Assembly (NCBI GenBank): GCA_902534675.1
Contig: CACAQQ010000002.1
Span: 1 to 63,813 of the forward strand
Source: an uncultured Prochlorococcus sp.
GTDB lineage: Bacteria; Cyanobacteriota; Cyanobacteriia; PCC-6307; Cyanobiaceae
Length of the DNA: 63,813 bases
Reading direction: 5' to 3'
Made by a program: the position numbers and the translations under genes. Positions 1 through 10,328 of the stretch are shown here, piece by piece. Within the stretch, counting starts at the first letter, position 1, and each line of letters starts with the position of its first letter. The notes beneath the pieces are model-generated. The model was not told where the DNA came from. It searched no databases and saw only the letters and a program-made list of their open reading frames with translations.

Positions 1-1034
1 TTATTGATGAATCTGAATTAGGAGAATTTGATGATAATTTCACTTGGTCAGCGATGGTATTAGCTGCTCAAGGAAAAAAAATAAATCAAATATCGATAGA
101 TGAAATTGATTGGTTAACTAAATTAAGGAGAGGATTAGAAGAAACTCGAAAGGGATTTGTCACTGAATTATTGGACAAATTGGGAGACGATCCTCTTACG
201 CCTGAATCTCTCGATGATTTAGAGACTTTGTTAATAAGGGCTGATGTCGGTATTGATTCAACTGATAAAATAATTAGCTCTCTTAGAACAAAATTAAATG
301 AGGAAGTGGTGGGTGGAGAAGCAGGAATAAAATTTTTGAAGAAGGAATTAAAAATTATTATCGATAAACCAATAAAAAATTCGGGTATTGATCTTCTAGT
401 TCCCCAGAAGGGTAAGTTGAATGTTTGGTTATTAGTAGGAGTTAATGGTGTTGGTAAGACTACTACATTAGGAAAATTAGCTTATTTGTCATCAAGAAGT
501 AATTATAAAACCTTGATAGCTGCTGCTGATACTTTTAGAGCTGCGGCAGTAGAACAACTTAAAGTATGGGGTGAGAGAAGTAATGTTGACGTTATATCTA
601 ATCAATCAAAAAATGCTGATCCAGCTGCTGTAGTTTTTGATGCAATTAATTCTGCAAAAAAAAGAGATGTCGATTTATTACTAGTTGATACAGCTGGGAG
701 ATTGCAAACAAAAAATAATTTAATGGATGAATTAGCAAAAATAAAAAAAATTATTGACAAAAAAGTCCCAGATGCAATTGTTGAATCATTATTAGTTTTA
801 GATGCAAGTCAGGGTCAAAATGGCTTAAAGCAAGCAAAAAGTTTTGCTAAATCAGCAAATTTAAGTGGAGCAATTATTACTAAATTGGATGGTACTTCTA
901 GGGGAGGAGTCTCTTTAGCTGTATCTGAAGAAGTAAATTTGCCTATAAGGTTTATCGGCGCTGGAGAAGGTATAAAAGATTTGAGACCATTTAATAGTTT
1001 TGAATTTGTGGAGGCTTTGCTTGCAGATAAATAA
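1..1034 (+). CDS. ftsY: Signal recognition particle receptor FtsY (5' end outside window)
   Basis: GTPase that docks the SRP-ribosome complex at the membrane for co-translational insertion. The frame is open to the left edge (an acidic stretch is readable before the first ATG at 54), so the true start lies upstream and the acidic A domain is cut. Visible are the helical N domain and the G domain with P-loop GVNGVGKTTT (about residues 129-138 counted from the ATG at 54), DTAGR and TKLDGTSRGG. The NG core is complete to the stop. The next gene, a phosphatase, follows 65 bases downstream on the same strand. Identity is very secure; only the start is unknown. Confidence 0.96.
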   Translation, partial: IDESELGEFDDNFTWSAMVLAAQGKKINQISIDEIDWLTKLRRGLEETRKGFVTELLDKLGDDPLTPESLDDLETLLIRADVGIDSTDKIISSLRTKLNEEVVGGEAGIKFLKKELKIIIDKPIKNSGIDLLVPQKGKLNVWLLVGVNGVGKTTTLGKLAYLSSRSNYKTLIAAADTFRAAAVEQLKVWGERSNVDVISNQSKNADPAAVVFDAINSAKKRDVDLLLVDTAGRLQTKNNLMDELAKIKKIIDKKVPDAIVESLLVLDASQGQNGLKQAKSFAKSANLSGAIITKLDGTSRGGVSLAVSEEVNLPIRFIGAGEGIKDLRPFNSFEFVEALLADK

Positions 1035-1099
1035 ATATTTAATTAAATATTTTAAAATTAAAATATAATGTTAAAACATATTTATCTATTAGATTTGTT

Positions 1100-2437
1100 G
1101 TGACAAATAAACAAAAATTATTTTCAAACAAATTTATTCAAAATTTTTTAGAAAATGAATCTAAAGTATCTTTAAAAAATAAATATAAATTTGCTGAAAT
1201 TGCTTCTTCACTAGGATACTATTTAAAATCTTTTTCTAATGTAAATAAATTACTTGATTACATATGCTTAATTTTAAAACATATTTTTAATGAAAAAATA
1301 ATTTTAATTATTCCTTTAAATTACGAGGGAGAGATATGGAAAGAAAATACAAAAATTTCAGCTAACAATGAATGTTTAATAATTCAAGAAGAAATTAAGC
1401 GTTTTTTTAATAAATTTTATTTTTCTAAAAATTTTAAAATTAAAGAAATTCTAACTTTTGAAAATGCTTTAAAAAATTATTTCAAAGAATATAAAATTGA
1501 AACAAAAAAAATATTATCAAGAGGTAAATGTAGAGGATTTATTTACATTTTTAGCAAAGACATATCTAGTCAGTCGATCATTGAAGATAGTAATTTTAAT
1601 TTTATTGAAAATTGTCTAGCTGTTGGCTTAGAAAATTACTACTTAATAAAAACAAAGAAAAAGCATGAGAATGTAGATAGAGAAATTTCTATAGGCGCTG
1701 AAATTCAATCTCAATTACTCCCGGATTATTGTCCAATAATTTATGGCGTAGACCTAGCTGCACATTGTAGACCAGCTCTCCAGTTGGGAGGAGATTACTA
1801 TGATTTTATGTGCTTAAAAACTAATATCTCTGAAAAAAGAAAGGAAAAAGCAAGATGGGCCTTGGTAATAGGTGATGTAATGGGTAAAGGTATTCCAGCA
1901 GGTCTTTTAATGACTATGCTTAGAGGCATGTTACGTGCAGAAGTTCTTACAGGGTTGCCTCCTGATAGAATTTTGCATGATTTAAATCAATTGGCATTAA
2001 ATGATTTAGATCAATCTCATAGATTTGTGACACTATTCTATTCAGATTATGATCCTAGATCCGGAAAATTGAGATTCGCTAATGCAGCTCATAATCCCCC
2101 TTTGCTTTGGAAAAGTTCAGATCAGAAAATTATAAAATTAGATGCAGAAGGATTTGTACTTGGACTACAAAAAGATGCTGAATATCAATGTTGTGAAATC
2201 AAGCTTCATGAAAATGATTTAGTTCTTTATTACACTGATGGAGTAATTGATGCTTCGAACTCTTTAGGCGAAAGATTTGATGAGGAAAGGTTAATTAAAA
2301 CCCTCACAAAGTTATGCAAGCAATCCCATACTTCACAAGAAATCTTAAATAAAATATTCAAAAAATTAGATGACTTTACAGGTCAAAATAGGCATCTTGA
2401 AGATGATGCGTCTATGGTTATTTTTCAATTGAAATAG
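1100..2437 (+). CDS. SpoIIE/RsbU-type PP2C serine phosphatase
   Basis: Probable signalling phosphatase of the SpoIIE (PPM) family, which dephosphorylates anti-sigma-factor antagonists in other bacteria; its partner here is not known. The C-terminal half (about residues 190-445) carries the PPM metal-site motifs GGDYYDF, GDVMGKG, ANAAHNPPLLW, YYTDGV and a final DDASMVIF. The N-terminal 190 residues look like a degenerate GAF-type sensor region. The start is GTG at 1100; no ATG lies nearby in frame. It sits between ftsY and argH, all on the plus strand. The function class is secure, the pathway is not. Confidence 0.88.
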   Translation: MTNKQKLFSNKFIQNFLENESKVSLKNKYKFAEIASSLGYYLKSFSNVNKLLDYICLILKHIFNEKIILIIPLNYEGEIWKENTKISANNECLIIQEEIKRFFNKFYFSKNFKIKEILTFENALKNYFKEYKIETKKILSRGKCRGFIYIFSKDISSQSIIEDSNFNFIENCLAVGLENYYLIKTKKKHENVDREISIGAEIQSQLLPDYCPIIYGVDLAAHCRPALQLGGDYYDFMCLKTNISEKRKEKARWALVIGDVMGKGIPAGLLMTMLRGMLRAEVLTGLPPDRILHDLNQLALNDLDQSHRFVTLFYSDYDPRSGKLRFANAAHNPPLLWKSSDQKIIKLDAEGFVLGLQKDAEYQCCEIKLHENDLVLYYTDGVIDASNSLGERFDEERLIKTLTKLCKQSHTSQEILNKIFKKLDDFTGQNRHLEDDASMVIFQLK

Positions 2438-2498
2438 ATATTTTTGTCACCTTTATAAAAAAATGCTTTATTAGAGATACCTAAAGTTACTTATTGAG

Positions 2499-3878
2499 AT
2501 GGCAAAAGTTTGGAGTAATAGGTTTGATAATTCACTTAATCCTTTTATTGAAAAGTTTAATGCTTCAATTGGTTTTGATAGAAAGCTTATTCTAGAAGAT
2601 TTAGATTGTTCGATTGCCCATGCAAAAATGCTTGGTAAAACAAAAGTTTTATCCTCTGCTGAAGCTTTGAAAATTATTGATGGTCTAGAAAGAATAAAAG
2701 TAGAGTATTTGGAGGGTAAATTCATTCCTAGTCCTCCTTCTGAAGATATTCACTATTGTATTGAAGAAAAATTGATAAATTTAATTGGTGAAACTGGAAA
2801 AAAATTACATACCGGTAGAAGTAGAAATGATCAAGTTGGTACAGATATAAGATTGTGGCTAAGAAAAGAGATTGACAATATTGAAATTTTAATAACCGAT
2901 TTGCAAAAATCCTTTTTAAATATTGCTAAATCAAATATTTATACCTTAATTCCAGGATATACCCATATGCAAAGAGCTCAACCGTTATCTTTGGCTCATC
3001 ATTTATTAGCTTATATAGAAATGCTCCAAAGAGACCGTGAAAGGTTTAAAGAAGTACGCGCAAGAGTAAATATTTCTCCTTTAGGAGCTGCAGCTTTAGC
3101 AGGAACAAAAATAAAAATAGATAGGCACTTCACAGCTGCAGAATTGGGTTTTGACAATATTTATAAAAATAGTATTGATGCAGTTAGTGATAGAGATTTT
3201 TGTATAGAGTTTGTTTCTGCTTCTGCATTGTCAATGTCTCATTTAAGTAAAATTTCAGAGGAAATAATTTTATGGGTAACTGATGAATTTTCTTTTGCAA
3301 AATTAACAGATAAATGTGCCACAGGAAGTAGCTTAATGCCGCAGAAAAAAAATCCTGACGTACCAGAATTGATTAGAGGTAAGACGGGAAGAGTGTATGG
3401 ACATCTTCAGGCATTGTTAACTATGGTCAAAGGGGTACCACTTGCATACAATAAGGATTTTCAAGAGGATAAAGAGCCAATATTTGATACTGCAGAAACA
3501 ATATCTGCTTGTATGAAAGCAATGACTATTTTAATTAATGAGGGCATTGAATTTAATATTAAAAATTTATCTGATTCTGTAGAAAATGACTTTTCTAATG
3601 CTACTGATTTGGCAGATTACTTAGTTGCTAAAGATGTTCCTTTTAGGACTGCCTATCAAGTTGTTGGAGAAATTGTTAAATATTGCCTCGAGAGAAAAAT
3701 GTTATTTAAAAATCTCAAAATAGATGAATTTAAAAAGTTTCATCCCGAATTTGATGAGGATGTTTTTGCTGATCTAAAACCTCTTAATGTCGTTAAATCA
3801 AGAAATAGTGAGGGTGGTACAGGTTTTGTTCAGGTAGAAAATGAGGTAAATAATTGGCAAAAAAAATTGTTACTTTGA
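2499..3878 (+). CDS. argH: Argininosuccinate lyase
   Basis: Splits argininosuccinate into arginine and fumarate, the last step of arginine synthesis, in the cytosol as a tetramer. The 459 residues match the usual family length. The fumarase/aspartase superfamily signature is intact ([12 protein letters not shown], the mobile catalytic serine loop), as are TGRSRNDQ near residue 105 and the catalytic-histidine segment GYTHMQ. The start is ATG at 2499. It stands alone downstream of the phosphatase gene. Other genes of arginine metabolism in the window are argJ and speA. Confidence 0.97.
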   Translation: MAKVWSNRFDNSLNPFIEKFNASIGFDRKLILEDLDCSIAHAKMLGKTKVLSSAEALKIIDGLERIKVEYLEGKFIPSPPSEDIHYCIEEKLINLIGETGKKLHTGRSRNDQVGTDIRLWLRKEIDNIEILITDLQKSFLNIAKSNIYTLIPGYTHMQRAQPLSLAHHLLAYIEMLQRDRERFKEVRARVNISPLGAAALAGTKIKIDRHFTAAELGFDNIYKNSIDAVSDRDFCIEFVSASALSMSHLSKISEEIILWVTDEFSFAKLTDKCATGSSLMPQKKNPDVPELIRGKTGRVYGHLQALLTMVKGVPLAYNKDFQEDKEPIFDTAETISACMKAMTILINEGIEFNIKNLSDSVENDFSNATDLADYLVAKDVPFRTAYQVVGEIVKYCLERKMLFKNLKIDEFKKFHPEFDEDVFADLKPLNVVKSRNSEGGTGFVQVENEVNNWQKKLLL

Positions 3879-3995
3879 ATCTCAATTATTTTCCTACAAC
3901 ATGGGTATCCTTTGAAGTAGAATATTAATGTAATATTATGGAATTACTTATTAGTAGTTTTCTTATAAGGTAAATTTTTCTTTGTTGAGTTTAAA

Positions 3996-4478
3996 GTGAG
4001 TATTTTTGTTGGCAATTTGCCGTTCCGTGCAGAGCGTGAAGACGTTATACAGTTGTTTGCCCCTTTTGGTGAAGTTTTAAATTGTTCTCTTCCTTTGGAG
4101 AGAGATACTGGGAGGAAAAGAGGATTCGCATTTATTGAAATGGCTGATGAGGCAATTGAATCAACAGCTATTGATGGTTTACAAGGTGCGGAACTGATGG
4201 GTAGACCATTAAGAATTAATAAAGCCGAACCAAGAGGTTCTGGTGGATCTCGTAGAGGCGGAAGAGGCGGCTATGGCGGTGGCGGTTACGGCGGTGGCGG
4301 TTACGGCGGTGGTAATTCAGAATCTAATAGCTCTTACACTAATAAATCTTCTGGAGCAGAAGGTTGGGAAGACAGAAGTTATGGAAATTCTTCTGAAAAC
4401 TCTGAATATGAAAGTGGTAGGAGCAGGAGGAAAAGGGGAATGTCCAATGAGAGCAATGCTTCAAACGAAACAGATTAG
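3996..4478 (+). CDS. Glycine-rich RRM RNA-binding protein
   Basis: Cyanobacterial Rbp-type RNA-binding protein. Residues 2-80 form one RNA recognition motif with RNP2 (IFVGNLP) and RNP1 (RGFAFIEM). A Gly/Tyr-rich run (about residues 88-104) and a Ser/Asn/Arg-rich low-complexity tail follow. Members of this family are often cold- or light-regulated and bind mRNA, but no target can be read here. The start is GTG at 3996. The glycine run is encoded by a GC-rich 15-bp tandem repeat (about 4262-4314) that stands out in this AT-rich DNA. The end overlaps convergent dusA by 4 bases. Confidence 0.93.
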   Translation: MSIFVGNLPFRAEREDVIQLFAPFGEVLNCSLPLERDTGRKRGFAFIEMADEAIESTAIDGLQGAELMGRPLRINKAEPRGSGGSRRGGRGGYGGGGYGGGGYGGGNSESNSSYTNKSSGAEGWEDRSYGNSSENSEYESGRSRRKRGMSNESNASNETD

Positions 4479-5479
4479 AAACCCATTTCTTTAAGGGTTG
4501 TTGTTAATTTAAATAGATATTCAATATTTAATTCTTTCTTGATAGATTTATTGGAAATTTGGTTTCTCCAAATTTTCGCTTTTGGTATACCTTCAACTAA
4601 ATTTATAAGGTGTTTACAGATATCCCAAGATTTCCCCCCACTACTTAAATGAGCTTCTAAGTATGGAATTAAGGAGAATATGATATCTGAAGCAGATTTA
4701 GTTTTTGTACTAACTCCATAAATTTTTTGATCAATTTCAGACCATCGTAAGGGATGTTTATATACTGATCGTCCAATCATGACTCCATCAAAATCATTTA
4801 AAGCTTTTAATGATTCATCGATATTTGTTAAACCACCATTGATTTCTATTAGTAATTCTGGATTTGATTTCTTTAATTTTTTTACTATATCGTAATTTAG
4901 TGGAGGTATGGTCCTGTTTTGTTTTGGATTTAGGCCTTTTAATATGGCTTTTCTTGCATGAACTGTAAATCTGTCTGCACCAGCATTTGCGATAATTTTT
5001 ACGAAATTATTCAAGTTAACAAAACTATCATCGTTGTCTATACCGATTCTGTGTTTAATTGTAACCGGTAAGTTGCAGTTATTTTTTAAGGATTCTATAC
5101 ATTTTGCTACTTTTTTCGGTTCTTTCATAAGTGAAGCACCAAAATTTCCAGAACAGACCCTTGGACTCGGACAACCAACATTAAAGTTTATTTCGTCATA
5201 ACCCCAATCCTGCGCCATTCGGGCTACCTCTTTAAGGACTTTAGGGTCGTCCCCTCCAAACTGAATCGATATTGGGTGTTCTTCACAATTAAAATCAAGA
5301 AAATTTTCTTTTTTATCCGTATAAACTAAACTTTGGGCCACAATCATTTCCGTATATAGTAAAGCTTTAGAACTTATTTTTCTCATTATCATTCTGAAAT
5401 GTTTATCTGTACAATCCATCATTGGAGCAATACTTAATTTATGAATATTTTTAATAGAATTGGTTTGCACAGAACTCAT
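4475..5479 (-). CDS. dusA: tRNA-dihydrouridine synthase (DusA type)
   Basis: FMN-dependent reductase that makes dihydrouridine in the tRNA D-loop. The 334 residues form a TIM barrel with the family's N-terminal APMMDCTD, the active-site cysteine motif NFNVGCPSPRV, and HARKA and EINGG phosphate-binding segments, followed by the helical domain. Length and the HARKA motif favour the DusA subgroup. The start is ATG at 5479, 23 bases from divergent msrB, so the two genes probably share a promoter region. Confidence 0.93.
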   Translation of the reverse strand: MSSVQTNSIKNIHKLSIAPMMDCTDKHFRMIMRKISSKALLYTEMIVAQSLVYTDKKENFLDFNCEEHPISIQFGGDDPKVLKEVARMAQDWGYDEINFNVGCPSPRVCSGNFGASLMKEPKKVAKCIESLKNNCNLPVTIKHRIGIDNDDSFVNLNNFVKIIANAGADRFTVHARKAILKGLNPKQNRTIPPLNYDIVKKLKKSNPELLIEINGGLTNIDESLKALNDFDGVMIGRSVYKHPLRWSEIDQKIYGVSTKTKSASDIIFSLIPYLEAHLSSGGKSWDICKHLINLVEGIPKAKIWRNQISNKSIKKELNIEYLFKLTTTLKEMGF

Positions 5480-5502
5480 TACTCTTTATGTGATTTAAAT
5501 AT

Positions 5503-5997
5503 ATGAATCAATTTTTACCAAGAAGAACGTTTATTTTAATCCCTTTTATGTCAATCTTAAAACTAATCTTTAAGCCTATGCAAGTATCAGCTTCTTCACT
5601 CGGGTCTAAAGAAGAGTGGAATTTATCAAAAGAAGAATGGAAATCTAGACTTAGTCCAGAATCTTATTATATTTTGAGGGAAGAAGGCACCGAAAGAGCT
5701 TTCAGTAGTGATTTAAATAATGAGAAAAGAAAGGGAGTTTTTCATTGCGCAGGATGTGATCAGCCGCTTTTCCTCTCAGATGCAAAATTTGATAGTGGCA
5801 CAGGATGGCCAAGCTTTTGGGATTCTATTCAAGGATCAGTTGAAACAAAGGTTGATTTCAAGTTAATTGTTCCAAGAACTGAATATCATTGTTCTAGATG
5901 CGGAGGGCATCAAGGTCATGTTTTTAATGATGGGCCACTTCCTACAGGCAAAAGATACTGTAATAACGGTCTAGCATTGAGGTTTGTTCCTGAGTAA
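5503..5997 (+). CDS. msrB: Peptide methionine (R)-S-oxide reductase, probably exported
   Basis: Repairs R-methionine sulfoxide in proteins. The MsrB core spans about residues 45-163, with the two zinc CxxC pairs (CAGC, CSRC), GTGWPSFW and the catalytic-cysteine segment RYCNNGLALRF. The first 35 residues are an extra N-terminus with RRTFI followed by hydrophobic residues and VSASS. This resembles a twin-arginine signal peptide and implies action in the thylakoid lumen or periplasm (inference). ATG at 5503 is used because it keeps this leader; a later ATG at residue 16 would remove the RR pair. Confidence 0.92.
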   Translation: MNQFLPRRTFILIPFMSILKLIFKPMQVSASSLGSKEEWNLSKEEWKSRLSPESYYILREEGTERAFSSDLNNEKRKGVFHCAGCDQPLFLSDAKFDSGTGWPSFWDSIQGSVETKVDFKLIVPRTEYHCSRCGGHQGHVFNDGPLPTGKRYCNNGLALRFVPE

Positions 5998-6004
5998 AGA
6001 TTTG

Positions 6005-6030
6005 TGCGGCCTTCCGCAACTTGTTTTGTG
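6005..6030 (+). terminator. Possible intrinsic terminator after msrB
   Basis: A compact hairpin TGCGG-CCTT-CCGCA starts 8 bases after the msrB stop and is followed by a short T-rich run (ACTTGTTTTG). The T tract is imperfect, so termination is likely but not certain. Confidence 0.4.
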
Positions 6031-6072
6031 CATCAATTTAATGGAGAATAGTCTTATTAAATTTTTAAAAAA

Positions 6073-6792
6073 ATGATTGAAAATCAATCAGATAATGTTG
6101 ATCATAAAGAAAATGATGTTTCTAGCCAGGAAAATATTCCTGAGGATACTTCATCATCGGAAGATCAAATAAATGAAAATGATGATTTATCTTCTCAAAA
6201 AGCGGAAGAAATAAATACTGAAGAATTAAAAAATACTATTTCCAATAATGATGCAAGGTTAGAACAGCTAGAAAAGGAACATGAAACATTAAAAAATCAA
6301 TATGTAAGAATTTCAGCAGATTTTGATAATTTTAGGAAAAGGCAGTCTAGAGATCAAGATGATTTAAAAATACAACTTGTTTCTAAGTCTTTAACTGCAA
6401 TTCTTCCAATTGTTGATAATTTTGAGAGAGCAAGACAACAACTTAAACCAGAAAGTGAAGAGGCTCAAGCCCTGCATAGAAGTTATCAAGGGTTGTATAA
6501 ACAATTGGTAGAAGTTCTAAAACAACAAGGAGTTGCTCCTATGAGAGTTGTTGGTCAGCAATTTGATCCAAATTTACATGAAGCTGTATTAAGAGAGCCT
6601 AGTGAAGAGTTTAAGGAAGATTTTATTGTAGAAGAATTGCAGCGAGGTTATCATCTAGAGGGTAAGGTTTTAAGGCATGCTTTAGTTAAAGTTTCTATGG
6701 GACCTGGAAAACAAAATTCACAAGAGGAAGAAGAAAAGGATACAGTTGAAGGGGATATTAATTCAGAGGAAAATACTTCTGAAGATGTATAA
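6073..6792 (+). CDS. grpE: Nucleotide exchange factor GrpE
   Basis: Exchanges ADP for ATP on DnaK in the Hsp70 cycle. The 239 residues comprise an acidic low-complexity N-terminus (to about residue 60), a long dimerising coiled coil containing [12 protein letters not shown], and the C-terminal beta domain ending in the signature [22 protein letters not shown] region. An acidic tail follows. dnaJ begins 29 bases downstream, giving a grpE-dnaJ operon; dnaK is not in the window. Confidence 0.96.
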   Translation: MIENQSDNVDHKENDVSSQENIPEDTSSSEDQINENDDLSSQKAEEINTEELKNTISNNDARLEQLEKEHETLKNQYVRISADFDNFRKRQSRDQDDLKIQLVSKSLTAILPIVDNFERARQQLKPESEEAQALHRSYQGLYKQLVEVLKQQGVAPMRVVGQQFDPNLHEAVLREPSEEFKEDFIVEELQRGYHLEGKVLRHALVKVSMGPGKQNSQEEEEKDTVEGDINSEENTSEDV

Positions 6793-6821
6793 ATTCCAAA
6801 TTCTTACTTGATCATTATCTA

Positions 6822-7946
6822 ATGGCTGATTTTTACCAAATACTTGGAGTTTCAAAAGATGCTGATGCGGATACCTTAAAAAGGGCTTATAGAAAACTAG
6901 CAAGACAATATCATCCTGATGTTAATAAAGAACCTGGTGCTGAAGATAAATTTAAAGAAATTGGAAAAGCTTACGAAGCATTAGCCGATCCTGAAACTAG
7001 AGCTAGATATGATCAGTTTGGTGAGGCTGGTCTTGGTGGAGCGGCTGGAATGCCTGACATGGGCGACATGGGTGGCTTTGCAGATTTATTTGAAACCTTC
7101 TTTAATGGTTTTGGAGGCCAAAACCCACAGGGAGGAAGAACTCAAAGAAGAGGCCCTCAACAAGGAGATGATTTAAGGTATGACCTTAATATTGACTTTA
7201 AAGATGCAATATTTGGCCAACAAAGAGAAATAAAAATTCCTCATCTTGAGACATGTGAAGTCTGTAAGGGAACAGGTGCTAAACCAGGAACTGGACCAAA
7301 AACTTGTTCTACATGCGGAGGAAGTGGACAAGTTAGAAGAGCTACAAGAACACCTTTTGGTAACTTCACACAAGTAGCTGAATGTCCTTCTTGTAATGGA
7401 AGTGGTCAAATAATTGCAGATCCTTGTGCAAGTTGCGGTGGTAATGGAGTAAAGCAAGTCAGAAAAAAGTTAAGAATTAATATTCCTGCAGGAGTTGATA
7501 CTGGTACTAAATTAAGAGTCTCTGGAGAGGGAAATGTTGGATTAAGAGGTGGCCCACCTGGAGATCTTTACGTTTTTATAAAGGTTAAGAATGATCCAAA
7601 ACTTAAAAGAGATGGTGTGACTATTTACTCAGAAATAACGGTGAGTTATTTACAAGCTATTTTAGGCGACACTGTTGAAATTATTACAGTTGATGGAAAT
7701 GTTAATTTAAAAATTCCAAGTGGTACGCAACCAAATACAACTCTTTCACTTGAAAATAAAGGTGTCCCTAGACTTGGTAACCCAGTGGCTAGAGGAAATC
7801 ATGAAGTCTTAGTAAAGGTAAAATTGCCAACTCGAATAACCGACGAAGAACAGAAGCTTTTAGAGAGTTTAGCTTCTCAATATTCAGATAAAAACATCAA
7901 TTCTAGTAGTGGACTATTTAGTAAATTATTTGGTAAAGAATCCTAA
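6822..7946 (+). CDS. dnaJ: Chaperone DnaJ
   Basis: Hsp40 co-chaperone that stimulates DnaK ATPase and delivers substrates. The J domain (residues 1-70) carries HPD within YHPDVNKE. A Gly/Phe-rich linker follows, then a zinc domain with four CxxCxGxG-type repeats ([32 protein letters not shown]) and the C-terminal substrate domains. The 374 residues are typical of full-length type I DnaJ. Its stop overlaps the next start by one base, so translation of the TusA-like gene is probably coupled. Confidence 0.97.
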   Translation: MADFYQILGVSKDADADTLKRAYRKLARQYHPDVNKEPGAEDKFKEIGKAYEALADPETRARYDQFGEAGLGGAAGMPDMGDMGGFADLFETFFNGFGGQNPQGGRTQRRGPQQGDDLRYDLNIDFKDAIFGQQREIKIPHLETCEVCKGTGAKPGTGPKTCSTCGGSGQVRRATRTPFGNFTQVAECPSCNGSGQIIADPCASCGGNGVKQVRKKLRINIPAGVDTGTKLRVSGEGNVGLRGGPPGDLYVFIKVKNDPKLKRDGVTIYSEITVSYLQAILGDTVEIITVDGNVNLKIPSGTQPNTTLSLENKGVPRLGNPVARGNHEVLVKVKLPTRITDEEQKLLESLASQYSDKNINSSSGLFSKLFGKES

Positions 7947-8176
7947 TGACTTCATTAAAGTATTTGGATCTCAAATCTGTTCCATGTCCTTTAAATGTTG
8001 TCAAAATTAAATTGGCTTTAGAAAAGTTATCCAAAAACGAAAATCTTATAGTTGATCTAGATAAAGGCGAACCACAAGAAATGGTATTAAATAATCTAAA
8101 AGAAATGGGATGTTTGTTTAAACAAATTAAAGAAAATGAAAAATTTATAAAAATAAAAATATTGAATGAAAACTAA
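7946..8176 (+). CDS. TusA/SirA-family sulfur carrier-like protein
   Basis: Small (76 residues) protein of the TusA/YeeD/SirA fold. The hallmark is near the N-terminus: DLKSVPCPLNVVKIK, with the CPxP-like cysteine replaced as CPLN, so the active cysteine is kept but the second proline is not. TusA proteins relay sulfur as a persulfide in tRNA thiolation and related routes; the partner here is unknown. It overlaps dnaJ by 1 base and rsgA by 11 bases, a tight translationally coupled arrangement. Confidence 0.82.
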   Translation: MTSLKYLDLKSVPCPLNVVKIKLALEKLSKNENLIVDLDKGEPQEMVLNNLKEMGCLFKQIKENEKFIKIKILNEN

Positions 8177-9083
8177 TACTAAACATTTAGGCATTGTTAC
8201 GAAAAAATTTAATGATTTTTTTTTAGTTGACTTCAAAAATCAAGAAAACTTTGGAAATAGTGAGCCCTTTTTATGTAAGGTTAGGAAGTCTATAAATTTC
8301 AAAGATCAATTAATTTATGTTGGAGATGAAGTAGTAATTGATAATCTTGATTTAAAAAGTAAACGTGCAATAATAACAAGTTTAAAAAAAAGAAAAAATT
8401 TATTAACTAGACCATCAGTTGCGAATATATCTAATATATTTATTATTTTTTCCGTTGAAGAGCCAGAATTGAATTTATCACAACTTAATAGGTTTTTGAT
8501 ATCAGCAGAATCTATTGGAGTTGAGGTTTCTTTAGTTTTGACAAAGTGTGATTTAATATCAAACAAAAAAAGATTGTTTTTAATTGATAAATTTCAGAAA
8601 TGGGGTTACCAAGCAATTACTTTAAATTTACAGAAATCTGATTATTTTAAATATTTTTTAGCTGAGTTAAAGCAAAAAGAGTGTTCGATTTTTATGGGTC
8701 CATCTGGTGTTGGTAAAACTACTTTGCTTAACATGATAATTCCAGGGCTTCAAAATCGTACTGCGTCAGTTTCCCATAAAATTAAGAGGGGAAAAAATAC
8801 TACTCGAAATGTTGAATTATTTTCTTTATCAAATCAAAGTTACATTGTGGACACACCTGGTTTTAATATGCAGCCTTTAGAGATTGATATTAAGTTATTA
8901 CCAAATCTTTATTCTGAAATATATAAACAAGTAATCGATGAAGGAATTAGGTGTAAATTTCGTAACTGCTTACATTTAAACGATGCTGGTTGTAATTTAA
9001 ATAAATCCTTCGAAAGATATTCTTTTTATAAAGAAATGATCGAATCTTTTAAGAGTCACTATTATCAAAACCAGGAAGATTAA
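8166..9083 (+). CDS. rsgA: Ribosome small-subunit-dependent GTPase A
   Basis: Circularly permuted GTPase that helps late 30S maturation. After an N-terminal OB domain, the motifs occur in permuted order: G4 (TKCD), G1 (GPSGVGKTT), switch T-rich region, and G3 (DTPGF). A zinc-binding C-terminal domain follows with [14 protein letters not shown]. The 305 residues are normal length. It starts inside the preceding TusA-like gene and its end overlaps convergent ybaB by 35 bases. Confidence 0.95.
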   Translation: MKTNTKHLGIVTKKFNDFFLVDFKNQENFGNSEPFLCKVRKSINFKDQLIYVGDEVVIDNLDLKSKRAIITSLKKRKNLLTRPSVANISNIFIIFSVEEPELNLSQLNRFLISAESIGVEVSLVLTKCDLISNKKRLFLIDKFQKWGYQAITLNLQKSDYFKYFLAELKQKECSIFMGPSGVGKTTLLNMIIPGLQNRTASVSHKIKRGKNTTRNVELFSLSNQSYIVDTPGFNMQPLEIDIKLLPNLYSEIYKQVIDEGIRCKFRNCLHLNDAGCNLNKSFERYSFYKEMIESFKSHYYQNQED

Positions 9084-9399
9084 GATTTAATCCACCGGTC
9101 AAATCATTCATTCTTTCTTTCATAGTTGTAGTGGATAATTCATGAGCTTTTTGCATGGCTTGTAAAATGTTGTGCTCTATTTTTTCTTTATTTGAATTCA
9201 AAATATTTTCTTGCACTTCTACTTTTAAAGGAAGTTGGTTGCCACTTATCCAGACTTTTACCATTTCATCATCACTTTTTCCTTCAATCTCCATATTTTC
9301 AAGTTCATCTTGTAATTTTTGAGCATCTTGCTGAATTTGTTTAGCTTTTTTAAAAGCCTCAGTAAGTTGTCCAAAGTTAGGAAGTCCAAAACCCGCCAT
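9049..9399 (-). CDS. YbaB/EbfC nucleoid-associated protein
   Basis: Small DNA-binding protein of the YbaB/EbfC family, which acts as a dimer and coats or bends DNA. The 116 residues have the N-terminal helix with [16 protein letters not shown], a central beta region with VWISGNQ-like segment, and a C-terminal helix containing MKERM(N)DLTGGL. The last 35 bases overlap the end of rsgA on the opposite strand. It follows murB by 18 bases, so murC-murB-ybaB are probably one unit. Confidence 0.9.
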   Translation of the reverse strand: MAGFGLPNFGQLTEAFKKAKQIQQDAQKLQDELENMEIEGKSDDEMVKVWISGNQLPLKVEVQENILNSNKEKIEHNILQAMQKAHELSTTTMKERMNDLTGGLNLNLPGFDNSDS

Positions 9400-9417
9400 T
9401 TTGTAAAAAAAGTTTCT

Positions 9418-10311
9418 TTAATTAGGATAGTCAAAACCAATCATTCTTACTTCTGGTTGCAAATAAATTCCTTTGTTTTGTAGTACTTTTTGTTGAATTA
9501 CTGTTATTAATTCATAAATATCTTTTGAACTTGCTGAAGAAGTGTTAATTATAAAATTTGAATGCATTTTAGATATTTCTGCACCGCCAATTTTAAATCC
9601 CTTTAAACCCATATCATCAATTAATTTTGCTGCATAATTATTTCTAGGATTTTTAAAAACACTACCAAAACTTGGTTGATTATATGGCTGTGTTTCTGTT
9701 TTTAATTTAAGGTTATTTTTGGTTGCTTGAATTAATTTTTCGAGATTTCCATTAGGCTCAAAATGAAGTCTTGCACTAATAATTGTTAAATCATTTCTTT
9801 GAAAAGAGCTAAATCTATATTCAAAATTGATATCTTTTTTTTCAATTTCAAGTTTTTCATTAGTTTTATTATTTATAACTTTTACGGAAATAAGGTTTTT
9901 TGCTAGCGATAAATTACCTGTGCCAGCATTCATATAAACTGCTCCTCCTAATGTCCCTGGAATTCCAACAGCCCATTCACCTCCTTGTAATCCATTTTTA
10001 GCAAGAGAATTAGATAATGTTGGGAGCATTACACCTGCTTCAGCTTCAACAATTCCTGAATAAGGCTCTATCGTTAATGATTTCATCTTTTTTGTACACA
10101 CAACTAAACCTTTTATGAAAATATTATTTATTAAAAGATTTGAACCTGCGCCAATTATTTGGCATCTTTGATTGTTTAAATTAGCCCATTTTATTAGATA
10201 TGAAAATTCGTCAATGCTTTTTGGCTCAGCAAAAAATTCAGCTACTCCTCCCACTTTTATAGTTGTATAACTACTTAAATTAAAGTTTTCAGAAAAAATC
10301 TTTTTATTCAT
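9418..10311 (-). CDS. murB: UDP-N-acetylmuramate dehydrogenase
   Basis: FAD enzyme that reduces UDP-GlcNAc-enolpyruvate to UDP-MurNAc in peptidoglycan synthesis. The FAD-binding motif GAGSNLL lies near residue 57, GIPGTLGGAVYMNAG near 120-135, and PSFGSVFKNP carries the catalytic serine region. A C-terminal HSNFI segment and the 297-residue length fit the type II MurB proteins. It lies 17 bases downstream of murC on the same strand. Confidence 0.96.
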   Translation of the reverse strand: MNKKIFSENFNLSSYTTIKVGGVAEFFAEPKSIDEFSYLIKWANLNNQRCQIIGAGSNLLINNIFIKGLVVCTKKMKSLTIEPYSGIVEAEAGVMLPTLSNSLAKNGLQGGEWAVGIPGTLGGAVYMNAGTGNLSLAKNLISVKVINNKTNEKLEIEKKDINFEYRFSSFQRNDLTIISARLHFEPNGNLEKLIQATKNNLKLKTETQPYNQPSFGSVFKNPRNNYAAKLIDDMGLKGFKIGGAEISKMHSNFIINTSSASSKDIYELITVIQQKVLQNKGIYLQPEVRMIGFDYPN

Positions 10312-10328
10312 AAATTAGAAATTTTATT

